Of a DNA stretch of 64,000 nt, positions 56,368 to 64,000 are shown in pieces. Positions within the stretch are counted from its first letter, which is position 1, and each line of letters begins with the position of its first letter. The notes beneath the pieces are model-generated. The model had not been told where the DNA came from, searched no databases, and saw nothing but the letters and a program-made list of their open reading frames with translations. The DNA is taken from NCBI RefSeq assembly GCF_002259795.1, contig NZ_MWXA01000003.1:1-64000 (forward strand), read 5' to 3'. Source of the DNA: Bifidobacterium aquikefiri (GTDB lineage Bacteria > Actinomycetota > Actinomycetes > Actinomycetales > Bifidobacteriaceae). The position numbers and the translations under genes are program-made.

Positions 56368-57372
56368 ATGAATGAGCCTTTTGACATTCGCAATGCCTTT
56401 GAAAAGATTTCATCAGGCACTCGGACCATTGCGGTAATTGGTTCGATGAATGCCGATTACACCGTTGAGACTGAGACCCTGCCCCAGCCGGGAGAAACGG
56501 TGAACGGCGGACCATTGCAGATTCTTGCCGGTGGAAAATCAGCAAATCAGGCGAGTGCAGCTGCACATATCGGGGCGCAGGTGAAGATGCTTGGCGCATT
56601 GGGCACAGATGACAACGCGGACTTTCTCTTCTCCACGCTTGCACAAGCAGGTGTCTCAATGGATTCAGTTGCACGAATGGAGGGAACAAGCGGAACGACC
56701 GTCATCACCGTCGATGCCCATGCTGAGAATACGATCGTATATTCTGCAGGTTCCAACGCCAAAGTCAATCCAGAATATGTGAGAAGTGTACAGAGAACCA
56801 TACAAGAGGCGGCCGTTCTCGGCATATGCTTCGAATCGCCAGTTGAGTCCGTTATCGAGGCGGCGCGCATTGCTCATCGGGCAGGAGTGAAGGTTCTGCT
56901 GAACAATTCGCCATTTCGTCCGGAACTTCCGGCTGAAATACTTGCCAATATTGATATTCTGCTGGTCAACGAACATGAAATGTCGCATATGCTGCACCTG
57001 GCACCACCAACTGGTGGCGACTGGGCTCAGCTCGACTGGGATGGTGTTGCGCAGCGGTTATGCGAGTTGGGGTGCGATCAGGCTGTGGTGACCCTTGGGT
57101 CTCAGGGTGCATACGTGCTCGATGCCAATGGTTTTGTCGAGAACGACGGGCATTCATGGAGATTCCTCAAGGCGGTGAAGGTCAAGGCGGTCGACACCAC
57201 GGGTTGTGGAGATGCGTTCATGGGTGCAATCCTGGCTGGATTGACTGCTGACTTGAGCCTGTATGATTCCGCTCGATTGGCAGTGTATGTTGCAGGCTAT
57301 GCAGCAACAGGATTGGGAGCTCAATCCTCATACGGAACCAGCAAGCAGATAGTTGATCTTTTAGTCTCCTGA
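56368..57372 (+). CDS. rbsK: Ribokinase
   Basis: A 334-residue PfkB-family kinase that phosphorylates ribose at O5. Motifs: IAVIGSMNADYTVETETLPQPGET (N-terminal substrate strand), LAGGKSANQASAAAHIG (PfkB signature 1 region) and VDTTGCGDAFMGAILAGL (signature 2 with the catalytic Asp; DTTGCGD instead of the usual DTTGAGD). The N-terminus has a 20-residue extension. AAAGAG is upstream of 56368. It closes the ribose locus behind a hairpin. Confidence 0.93.
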   Translation: MNEPFDIRNAFEKISSGTRTIAVIGSMNADYTVETETLPQPGETVNGGPLQILAGGKSANQASAAAHIGAQVKMLGALGTDDNADFLFSTLAQAGVSMDSVARMEGTSGTTVITVDAHAENTIVYSAGSNAKVNPEYVRSVQRTIQEAAVLGICFESPVESVIEAARIAHRAGVKVLLNNSPFRPELPAEILANIDILLVNEHEMSHMLHLAPPTGGDWAQLDWDGVAQRLCELGCDQAVVTLGSQGAYVLDANGFVENDGHSWRFLKAVKVKAVDTTGCGDAFMGAILAGLTADLSLYDSARLAVYVAGYAATGLGAQSSYGTSKQIVDLLVS

Positions 57373-57515
57373 GCTTGGCGGTGGGGATATCGTGGTGGCC
57401 GGTCACCAATGTCTGTGCGCTTGTCGCTCGACTATGCAGTGGATGACTGGGCGACGCACATTATTGTGTTACCTTGTGATGGGGGATAATTCGAACACCT
57501 GGTAAGGGAGTGATT

Positions 57516-58355
57516 ATGCTGGATTTATCTGTTGAAATGAGTGCCTCAACCACTGTGATTTCGAGCACACAGCCGACATTTACAATAATCATCGCCAGTC
57601 AATCGCAGATCCCTGAATTGCAGATCAATGCAGATTCGGCAATGATCCAACTGCCTGGCCTTGATCGCAGCATGCAACAAGTCATCGCGGTTGAAGTACC
57701 GAAGGAGTTCGATTCCTCGTTGTTGCATGCACAGATCCTTGAAGTTGCTGGAAGCTGCAACGACGCGAGAAACGTGGGATTGCATGATCAGATTTTCGAG
57801 AGAATCCCGAAAACCGCAACCATATCGAGCTTGGCTCAGACAATAGTGGCCGTGTTGATTCGTTTCAGGCTTTTGGACGCATTGCTGAATGAAAAGTCAG
57901 GTCTGCCCGCTCCTGGAACAGAGATACAGGCGGGCGAAACCCCAAGGTGCCTTGATGCTGACTCTGCACGGGTAGCCAAGCCAAAGTCACATGCGAAGGC
58001 ACGCCATCGCTGGTCGAAAGAGGTCAGCGCACTTGATTTTCATATCAACCATGAGGGAGTGCAAGCCAACGTGAGGTGGGTGGCGAGGAATCAGATGCTG
58101 ATTCGAAAAGGTGCGAGCATGGTTGCGAATCCACCCTTGAACAAGGATGGATCTCTGGGTTTCTCCGCACGTTTTTCTGAGCAGCTTCGACTTGAACATG
58201 CAGGGCAGTTCAAGGATTTTGTAACTACGGAAGACATCATCGTGAGAAGTGTGAACGAGGTTGGATTATTCCTGTATTTTGGCGGGACGAACAGTTGGCT
58301 GGTGTTGAAGGATGATGAGGGAAAAACGATTCACGATTGGACGGTTGTTGCTTGA
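57516..58355 (+). CDS. Hypothetical protein, 279 aa
   Basis: No family recognised. The protein has no signal peptide or membrane segment. The N-terminal 130 residues are mixed alpha/beta with a hydrophobic AQTIVAVLIRFRLLDALL helix. A Lys/His/Arg-rich linker (KPKSHAKARHRWSKE) follows near 165, then a C-terminal beta-rich domain that ends NSWLVLKDDEGKTIHDWTVV. ATG 57516 is chosen over the GTG at 57510 because AAGGGAG lies 5 bases before it. A GATAAT (57485-57490) upstream may be its -10 box. It stands alone between rbsK and the DUF523 gene. Confidence 0.6.
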   Translation: MLDLSVEMSASTTVISSTQPTFTIIIASQSQIPELQINADSAMIQLPGLDRSMQQVIAVEVPKEFDSSLLHAQILEVAGSCNDARNVGLHDQIFERIPKTATISSLAQTIVAVLIRFRLLDALLNEKSGLPAPGTEIQAGETPRCLDADSARVAKPKSHAKARHRWSKEVSALDFHINHEGVQANVRWVARNQMLIRKGASMVANPPLNKDGSLGFSARFSEQLRLEHAGQFKDFVTTEDIIVRSVNEVGLFLYFGGTNSWLVLKDDEGKTIHDWTVVA

Positions 58356-58419
58356 AATCTCAATGGTTCTGGTATGTGGTGAGGCTATCCTGTGCAGCGA
58401 GCAATGTATGGTGTAAGCA

Positions 58420-58917
58420 ATGATCTTGGTAAGCGCTTGTCTGGCGGGTTTTGCTGTCCGCTATGACGGTTCGGATGCACGCAACAAACTTGCCCAATGG
58501 TTGGTCGAACGTGGACAGGCCATTTCTGCATGCCCTGAAATCCTTGGTGGTTTCAGCATTCCACGCCCATCGGCTGAAATCGCCCGCGGAGAAGATTCGC
58601 GTGCATTCAGAAGAGTGGTGGAATCTACCGGCAAGGATGTCACTGAGCCATACGAAATTGGAGCCAAACGTGTGCTCAATATGGTGAAGCGCAATAACAT
58701 CACCGTTGCGTTCTTGAAGGATAAAAGCCCATCCTGCGGAGTCGATACGATCTATGACGGTTCCTTTACTGGAGTAAAGATCAAGGGCATGGGTGTCACC
58801 GCAAGGCTTCTTGTATCCAGCGGCGTTAAGGTCTTTCCAGACACTCGGTTGATTCCCGAAACGGTCCGCCCATACATAGACGAGGACCTCATCCCCGACC
58901 TGGCACGTTTCATCTAG
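58420..58917 (+). CDS. DUF523-family protein
   Basis: A 165-residue protein of a widespread family of unknown function. The conserved Cys pattern is visible: SACLAGFAVRYDGSD at the start, SACPEILGGFSIPRPSAEI, and KDKSPSCGVDTIYDGSFTG, whose Cys residues could hold an iron-sulfur cluster or metal. The spacing and length match the family. It lies 64 bp after the preceding gene and meets the OFA transporter gene convergently across an inverted repeat. Confidence 0.9.
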   Translation: MILVSACLAGFAVRYDGSDARNKLAQWLVERGQAISACPEILGGFSIPRPSAEIARGEDSRAFRRVVESTGKDVTEPYEIGAKRVLNMVKRNNITVAFLKDKSPSCGVDTIYDGSFTGVKIKGMGVTARLLVSSGVKVFPDTRLIPETVRPYIDEDLIPDLARFI

Positions 58918-58944
58918 GTTGTGCTTCTGGAGTCACTATAACAA

Positions 58945-59012
58945 TACGTTGTGCTTTCGAAGTCGGTTTTTGGCCAGATCTGGCGATTTTCCGACTCCAA
59001 AAGCACAACGTA
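58945..59012. terminator. Imperfect inverted repeat in a convergent gap, probable terminator
   Basis: 58945-58966 and 58991-59012 are reverse complements at 20 of 22 positions. An inner GGCCAGATCTGGC palindrome lies between T-rich and A-rich segments. A third, partial copy of the arm (GTGCTTCTGGAGTC) lies at 58921. It is placed to stop both facing genes. Confidence 0.65.
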
Positions 59013-59035
59013 ATGCTGATGCTCAGGGGATGGGA

Positions 59036-60313
59036 TTAGAGGAGCTTCTCGGCATCAACTTGAGGTTTAACTCGGGAGACAAGCCAAATGGATAGCAAGG
59101 CGACGGCGTAGAGCACAGTGATTACTGGGATCACGGCCGCGTAGCGGTGGGCCTGGTCGGAAGCGTGCGTGACCACGAAGGAAGCAAGTTGGTTGCCTGA
59201 GAGTCCGGCGATGGCCCATGCGCTCAGTGTCAGGCCATGGGTGGTTGAGACGCTTTTAATGCCGAAATGCTGCTCAAGAAGCACCGGAAGTGTTGAGAAA
59301 CCGCCACCATATCCTGCATTGATAAGGAAGAGCATGGCAAGAACGACCCAGAACAGGGCATTGTCAATGCTGTGCGTCACAAGCTGTAAGGCGCACGCTG
59401 CAATGGACATGACGAAGATGATCTTGTAACTCGATTCGCGACGTTTCATATGATCAGAAAGGGCTGCAAATCCAAGGCGCCCAACAGCGTTGAAGATTGC
59501 ATCAACGGCGAGAACCGTTGCGATGATTCCCGCAATGGCGATCGAGAATGCGTTGGGTGAAAGCTTGGCATACTGCGGCAGCTGATGAAGCAGATCTTTG
59601 AGAATGTCTTTTTCTTGGGAAATCAGTGCTAGACCGCAGGTGATGTTGAGATAGAAGGCAATCCATATTCCCCAGAACAAGGGCTTGCGAAGCAAGGCGC
59701 CACGTCGTGATTCCTTCGGCGGTGCAGTATAGACATAACCTTCGGGACGTTTGATGATTGCGAAACCGGCCAGCATGAGGATTGCATATACGGCACCAAG
59801 AATGTAAAACATGTTGACCAGTCCCACGCCTTCAATCAAATACTCCATGATTGGGCTCGCGATGGCTTTGGACAGTCCAAATCCTGCGACGGCAATGCCC
59901 GTTGCCAGACCCTTGTTCTTCGAGAACCAGAGCATAAGGTTCTTGACAGGAGTCAGATATCCGATGCCCAGACCTACGCCCATGACTCCACCATAAAAGA
60001 TGAAAATACCGGGAACGAAATGAATGGCAATGCTTACGCCAGTTCCAACAAATCCAGTTACGAAGCAGATGGTTGCTAACAGTGCTGATTTTTTCAGATC
60101 CTTTTCAACCATCGGGCCGAGGAATGCGGCAGACATGCCAAGGAAGAAGATAGCTAGTGAGAATCCCCATTCGATGGCTCCTGGCGACACTTGAAGTTCA
60201 TCGGCAATGAGTTGTTTGAAAACGCTCCAGCAATAGACGGTTCCAATGGAAATGTGGAGCAACAGCGCAGGTGCAACGGCACGAGTCCAGCGGTTGTCGG
60301 GCAACAATGTCAT
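59036..60313 (-). CDS. OFA-family MFS transporter (oxalate/formate antiporter-like)
   Basis: A 425-residue MFS protein with twelve membrane segments. It fits the OFA family (oxalate:formate antiporter-like): LLLHISIGTVYCWSVFKQLI in segment 1, GFSLAIFFLGMSAAFLGPMVEKD, GVGLGIGYLTPVKNLMLWFSKNKGLATGIAVAGFGLSKAI and a second-half AGYGGGFSTLPVLLEQHFG. The transported anion is unknown; formate, lactate or oxalate-like acids are possible. The start codon at 60313 follows AGAGGGAAAACCG, and this site sits in a hairpin (60322-60337). Confidence 0.85.
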   Translation of the reverse strand: MTLLPDNRWTRAVAPALLLHISIGTVYCWSVFKQLIADELQVSPGAIEWGFSLAIFFLGMSAAFLGPMVEKDLKKSALLATICFVTGFVGTGVSIAIHFVPGIFIFYGGVMGVGLGIGYLTPVKNLMLWFSKNKGLATGIAVAGFGLSKAIASPIMEYLIEGVGLVNMFYILGAVYAILMLAGFAIIKRPEGYVYTAPPKESRRGALLRKPLFWGIWIAFYLNITCGLALISQEKDILKDLLHQLPQYAKLSPNAFSIAIAGIIATVLAVDAIFNAVGRLGFAALSDHMKRRESSYKIIFVMSIAACALQLVTHSIDNALFWVVLAMLFLINAGYGGGFSTLPVLLEQHFGIKSVSTTHGLTLSAWAIAGLSGNQLASFVVTHASDQAHRYAAVIPVITVLYAVALLSIWLVSRVKPQVDAEKLL

Positions 60314-60321
60314 TCGGTTTT

Positions 60322-60337
60322 CCCTCTCCGCAGAGGG
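60322..60337 (-). promoter_or_regulatory. Hairpin over the ribosome binding site of the OFA gene
   Basis: On the complement CCCTCT-GCGG-AGAGGG forms a short strong stem. AGAGGG in its 3' arm is the ribosome binding site for the ATG 8 bases later, so the stem may limit translation. Confidence 0.5.
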
Positions 60338-61049
60338 TCATGCACATGGGAATCACGGCGACTGTGGTCCTCTGCCTGTTCAATCTACCATTTACTGAAC
60401 TGCTGTTCTCCGAGAATTCAGCAGAATGGATATGAGATATCTAACAAAAATAATGTTCGTTTGGTGTATTGGTTGAGTTTTACTGTCCAGATGTTCTGCT
60501 TTGCATCGCCGCTTTTGACGACTTATTCTTTTCTGGACATCTTGTATAATATCAAATTTGTTTCAGAAAATTGATTGAGCCTGAATTGGAATAACAGAAC
60601 TCTTCTCTCGATTGATAAAAGAGCACCTGTGGAGCATGCGGGACTGTGATCTTTGATGGTTATCGCTGATGTATCGTTGGTGATTTTGAGGATGAAAAAA
60701 AGCGGTCTATTTTCCGGTCTATTTTCCAGTCTATGTAGAAAACAAAAACCAGAAAACCGCTATTTTTCAACGATTTCCAGGCACTATGCGGAGGATACGA
60801 GATTCCGCAATAATTAACGATATTTGCTGCTATATATACATTTTAAGAGAATTGATGGGAGCATTACCCACTTATTTACCCACTAAAAGGGGAATACGAG
60901 AAATAACTCTCGCTTATGTTGTAAGCATGATGAGCCGATTGTAACTGTGTAAATCATACACATATTACACTTCTATTAGTTGTCCGTAGATTTCATTATT
61001 CTTCCGGGCACATTGTCATGGTCGGAGTTCATGTATGGGTAGGGAATCG
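60338..61049. other. AT-rich gap before the replication module
   Basis: No supported gene lies in these 710 bp. Seen are a long imperfect inverted region around 60697-60770 (AAAAAGCGGT...ACCGCTATTTTT), a near repeat TTACCCACT-T-ATTTACCCACT at about 60866-60885, and GTGTAA/TTACAC (60947-60952 and 60964-60969). The composition drops strongly after about 60420. The left edge of the mobile element may lie here, but no duplicated attachment site was recognised. Confidence 0.4.
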
Positions 61050-61496
61050 ATGGCAAAAGCAATTAAGACGGATAACAGGGTTATCGAACGGTACGCACAA
61101 AGTGAGAGAAGAAGGAAATTTTTTGCTGCCATGAAAAATAGCATTGCTAAAGAGTTTTTCATCCGATTGTTCGATTCTTTGCAAATAGAGGCTGAAGGTA
61201 AACAGCCCAAAGAATTATGGTCAACCCTGAATTCGCTGGAAAAAAATAAACGTGAAAGAGTCTTTCAATATATTGATGTTGTGCTTCGAGGATATCGGAG
61301 TGGGGCTCGGAAAGCACATGCAGTAAGCGCGAGAATTGGCGAAAATACTGACCAAATAATTCGTGATGAGATAAGAAAAGCAATAGAAGGAGTCCCTGAA
61401 TCTAGATATCAGAAATGGATTAAGGGAATGTCTGAACAAGAGCGGATAAACTTGGTTGTTTCGACGTTTTCACGAGGAGACACGCCGATGAAATGA
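61050..61496 (+). CDS. Hypothetical mobile-element protein, 148 aa
   Basis: Family not recognised. The protein is basic, mostly helical and without membrane segments: an N-terminal RYAQSERRRKFFAAMKNSIAKEF stretch, then AEGKQPKELWSTLNSLEKNKRERVFQYIDVVLRG and a C-terminal polar helix. It could be a regulator or replication accessory protein, judged only by its position before an HTH protein and a prim-pol. ATG 61050 has AGGGA 5-6 bases upstream. An ATG at 61035 with GGAG is equally possible and adds five residues. Confidence 0.6.
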   Translation: MAKAIKTDNRVIERYAQSERRRKFFAAMKNSIAKEFFIRLFDSLQIEAEGKQPKELWSTLNSLEKNKRERVFQYIDVVLRGYRSGARKAHAVSARIGENTDQIIRDEIRKAIEGVPESRYQKWIKGMSEQERINLVVSTFSRGDTPMK

Positions 61497-61642
61497 GCTG
61501 ATATATTGGTGCGTAGTTGTATGTAGGTCTTGAGACTCCTCAGCCAGTTATGGCAAATTGTCCTTGAGCAGGCGCGATAACGTATGTCCTGTGTCTTCCT
61601 AGAATAGGTGTACCCATTTAGGGTCGCAGGAAGGCATATACA

Positions 61643-61822
61643 ATGCCTGAAAACAATAAAGCACTGGTAACTGTGCGTCATGCCGCTGATCTAATGGATG
61701 TTAAAGATACGCGTATTATTATGCGGCTTGTCCGAGAAGGAAGACTTCGGGCGCGCAAGATCGGGCGACGAAATTTCATAGTGATGTCATCCCTCAACGA
61801 TTTCTGTGGGTTGGGGAGGTGA
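61643..61822 (+). CDS. Small excisionase-like HTH protein, 59 aa
   Basis: A short frame with AGGAAGG 8 bases before the ATG. The protein VTVRHAADLMDVKDTRIIMRL then VREGRLRARKIGRRNFI has the form of a MerR/excisionase-type winged helix: helix-turn-helix followed by a GRLRARKIGRR wing. Such proteins direct excision or control replication genes in integrated elements. Its stop lies 5 bp before the prim-pol start, and its end holds that gene's ribosome binding site, so the two are coupled. Confidence 0.75.
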   Translation: MPENNKALVTVRHAADLMDVKDTRIIMRLVREGRLRARKIGRRNFIVMSSLNDFCGLGR

Positions 61823-61826
61823 TTGT

Positions 61827-62720
61827 ATGAATGACACCGATTCTCAATACATGCAGTTCTATTCGGTCCCATCCAAGAATAACCTCCCTGAGTTTCTTGA
61901 TAATCTAGGCTTTCGAGCAGATTATGTCCCTTGCGAAGATAAGATTGCCCGAAACTGGAAACAGAAAGTCTTGGATTCTACAAGTGACACCTCATCTATA
62001 CCTAACACTGATGCGTATGCGGTAATACCGGGTAAAGGGATGATGATCGTTGATTGTGATCAGAGCCACGACGATGGACCCTCTGGAATACGGATTATTT
62101 GCGATCTTCTGACTACGCATCATAACGAATCAGCCGATGAATTGGAGTCGGCAAGAACATTTCGCGTGCTGACACCTTCAGCGGGGTGGCATTTATACTA
62201 CAAGATTCCTGATTGGTTATGCGGCCACCTTAAGGCAGCTTCGCATGTCAACGGGATACCGATAGATATTAAATGCGAACAGAAAGGTTATGTGGTTGGC
62301 TCATACAGTCTCACATCCTCCGGGACTTATCTACCTAGAGTTGCCGCCTTCGACCGGGAAAACGGTTGTTACGGGACACCCAGAATCCCCGAAGCTCCAA
62401 AAAGTCTGTGTGCATTCCTGATCGCAAACGGATATACGAATTTCATTCAAATCGAATCGAGACGGTCTGTAAATACGTGGAAATTCAATCAACCAGTTAC
62501 GAACTCCATGCCAAATATAGATATGTCTTTGATACCAGAGGGAGAGAGAAATGATACCTTGTTCCGATGGTGTTTCGGGAGACTGACTAATCATCCAGAC
62601 AATCGTGACCAGATTATTCGGGATACTTTGCAGCGAGGGAAGATTTCGGGATTGGCCGAAGTGGAAGTTGAAACAATTATAAAGAGTGCATTGCTCAGCT
62701 CACAGGAGGTGAAGCAATGA
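61827..62720 (+). CDS. Bifunctional DNA primase/polymerase (prim-pol) N-terminal-type protein
   Basis: A 297-residue archaeo-eukaryotic primase-like protein. Marks of the prim-pol domain are YAVIPGKGMMIVDCDQ (strand with the catalytic Asp pair), FRVLTPSAGWHLYYKIP (conserved His region) and IDIKCEQKGYVVGSYSLTSSGTY (the following Asp and GSxS-type loop). The C-terminal 70 residues are helical and resemble primase-associated modules. It likely primes replication of a plasmid or integrated element. A near-perfect GGGGAGGTGAT precedes the ATG. It overlaps the next gene by 4 bp (ATGA). Confidence 0.82.
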   Translation: MNDTDSQYMQFYSVPSKNNLPEFLDNLGFRADYVPCEDKIARNWKQKVLDSTSDTSSIPNTDAYAVIPGKGMMIVDCDQSHDDGPSGIRIICDLLTTHHNESADELESARTFRVLTPSAGWHLYYKIPDWLCGHLKAASHVNGIPIDIKCEQKGYVVGSYSLTSSGTYLPRVAAFDRENGCYGTPRIPEAPKSLCAFLIANGYTNFIQIESRRSVNTWKFNQPVTNSMPNIDMSLIPEGERNDTLFRWCFGRLTNHPDNRDQIIRDTLQRGKISGLAEVEVETIIKSALLSSQEVKQ

Positions 62721-63817
62721 ATAGTAAAATGGTCGTTCCAAGTACTGAGGAAGTTGACGAGATTATCCGGAATGTGCAAGGGAATGCAGAGCCAGACCAA
62801 GCGCAATTTATTGGAAGTCCCCTGTCGGGGATGGTAAGTGCAAAGACTCTGATGGACAAGCAATATCCACCTATGATTGAACTTGTCCCGGGAATGATTG
62901 TTTCAGGAACAGTCATTTTGGCTGCGGCACCAAAGATTGGTAAAAGCTGGCTTGTGCTGGGACTAGCCCTTGCGAGCGCAAACGGCGGCTTTGCCTTCGG
63001 AAGCGTTAAAGTCGAACCAAGGCCCGTGCTGTATCTTGCTTTGGAAGATGGGGAACGACGGCTTCAGCAAAGATTGCTCTCGCTCGGAGTTGTAGATCCT
63101 CCTGAGAACTTGTTCTTTATCACAGATCCCACTGAAGATGTCCCAACTGTTATAGATGCATTTTTGGAGGAGCATCAATCAGAACAGCCGCTTATCATTC
63201 TTGATACTTTGGGCAAGGTCTTACCTACAATTCCTGCTGTTAGGAATGAAAGTTCCTACGAGCGCGACTATCGAATAATGAGTGCGTTGAAAGCGTTGGT
63301 GGACAAGTACTACGGGTCAACACTGCTCATAGTTCACCACACAAGAAAGATGGGCGCCACAGATGCCGTGGAGACGATTTCAGGTACGAATGGTATCGCT
63401 GGAGCAGCAGATGCCATTATGACTCTTCAGCGACCACGAACATCTTCCGAAGGCATCTTGTTCGTGACGTCTCGTGACGCAGAGGAAGGGGAATATCAAA
63501 TGGCCTTTGCAAGTAATGGTTCGTGGACATTGACCGGTGGATCTGTGGATGCGGCAAAGAGAGCATTCGAAAGAGAGAAGCGTTCTGAGAACTTGGATAC
63601 GCGCTCGCAAACCATCTTGGATTGCGTTGAGCAGCATAGTAGTGGTATCACGCCCAAAGAAGTTACAGAGATCACGGGATTTGAGAGGAACATCGTAGAC
63701 ACGTACCTCAAACGCCTACTGGACAGTCAACGCATCCAAAAGGTCAAACGCGGAGTCTATGCACCGCTGACCTATCAACCTGAATTGACCGAGACAGAAG
63801 TGCAAGAAGTGTCATAA
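62717..63817 (+). CDS. RepA-like AAA/RecA-fold replication ATPase
   Basis: A 366-residue RecA/DnaB-type ATPase. Walker A is AAAPKIGKSWL near residue 75, Walker B is PLIILDTLGKVLP, and a sensor-like LLIVHHTRKMG segment follows. This is the pattern of RSF1010-RepA-like helicases and of the AAA_25 group found beside prim-pols. The C-terminal 75 residues form a winged helix (GITPKEVTEITGFERNIVDTYLKRLLDSQ). Together with the prim-pol it makes a compact primase-helicase pair for an element that replicates or excises. No integrase or capsid gene is in view, as the element continues beyond the window. Confidence 0.82.
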   Translation: MNSKMVVPSTEEVDEIIRNVQGNAEPDQAQFIGSPLSGMVSAKTLMDKQYPPMIELVPGMIVSGTVILAAAPKIGKSWLVLGLALASANGGFAFGSVKVEPRPVLYLALEDGERRLQQRLLSLGVVDPPENLFFITDPTEDVPTVIDAFLEEHQSEQPLIILDTLGKVLPTIPAVRNESSYERDYRIMSALKALVDKYYGSTLLIVHHTRKMGATDAVETISGTNGIAGAADAIMTLQRPRTSSEGILFVTSRDAEEGEYQMAFASNGSWTLTGGSVDAAKRAFEREKRSENLDTRSQTILDCVEQHSSGITPKEVTEITGFERNIVDTYLKRLLDSQRIQKVKRGVYAPLTYQPELTETEVQEVS

Positions 63818-63841
63818 AATTCTTGCGCGAGAAAAAACCAC

Positions 63842-63881
63842 AAGCGTGCGGATGAGGTGGTTGTGTCGTTTCTGCACGCTT
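63842..63881. repeat. Inverted repeat after the RepA-like gene
   Basis: AAGCGTGC (63842-63849) and GCACGCTT (63874-63881) flank a 24-base loop and are followed by a run of C, not T. It could be a weak terminator or a regulatory site. The last bases of the window (AGGAGATTA then GTG at 63997) may be the start of a next gene, which cannot be checked here. Confidence 0.4.
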
Positions 63882-64000
63882 ACCCCCCCCTGTTTAGTAT
63901 GGTGCTTCCTCATATCCAATGGGGTCTTTCCAGTTGTCAGGGGGAATTATTTTGGCACTTACCCCAGCGTGGGTTTTGAGTAGCCACAGGAGATTAGTGC

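Overview
The window reads as a bifidobacterial chromosome segment (Actinobacteria, roughly 50% G+C). This is inferred from gene content and protein style: an actinobacterial zwf-opcA-pgl set facing gnd, a Pmt-type protein mannosyltransferase divergent from rsmI next to metG and tatD, a Kup transporter with a long polar N-terminus, and a LacI-controlled ribose operon. No species-level marker such as 16S rRNA is present.

Layout. (1) 1-15200 is accessory. It holds the 5' part of an IS256-type transposase, a 1671-residue sortase-anchored adhesin with seven CnaB repeats, a GH92-like glycosidase, a small unknown protein and a two-gene restriction-modification locus, and it ends at a tRNA-Ala(CGC) gene whose 3' end faces the island. 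(2) 15400-36300 is mostly housekeeping: DedA, an ABC exporter pair, Pmt, rsmI, metG, tatD, kup, a class II amidotransferase, gnd, pgl, opcA, zwf and an HD phosphohydrolase. (3) 36500-50900 holds a TetR regulator, an ATP-grasp-like protein, a three-gene flavin cluster (two FMN reductases around a luciferase-like monooxygenase), divergent mntH and mntR-like genes, rlmA, an FtsX-type permease with a strongly degenerate ABC ATPase, a DUF4232-like lipoprotein and an MFS exporter. An 810-bp intergenic gap there carries tandem and palindromic repeats. (4) 51100-57400 is a ribose locus, rbsR then rbsDACB and rbsK, with a readable promoter and a LacI-type operator in front of rbsD. (5) 57500-60300 has an unknown protein, a DUF523 protein and an OFA-family MFS transporter. 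(6) 60400-64000 is the left part of another mobile element: an unknown protein, a tiny HTH protein, a prim-pol and a RepA-like ATPase, running off the right edge.

How genes work together. zwf, opcA and pgl overlap by 4-8 bp and form one operon for the oxidative pentose phosphate steps that gnd completes. rbsDACB imports ribose and converts its ring form, and RbsK phosphorylates it. The mntH/mntR pair suggests manganese homeostasis. The restriction locus combines a GIY-YIG-like nuclease, an SF2 translocase and an adenine methyltransferase in one chain, with a conserved-looking partner gene. The best candidates for unusual biology are this restriction pair, the ABC subunit that has lost most ATPase motifs, the replication module at the right edge, and a small family of intergenic palindromes with a similar arm-spacer layout.
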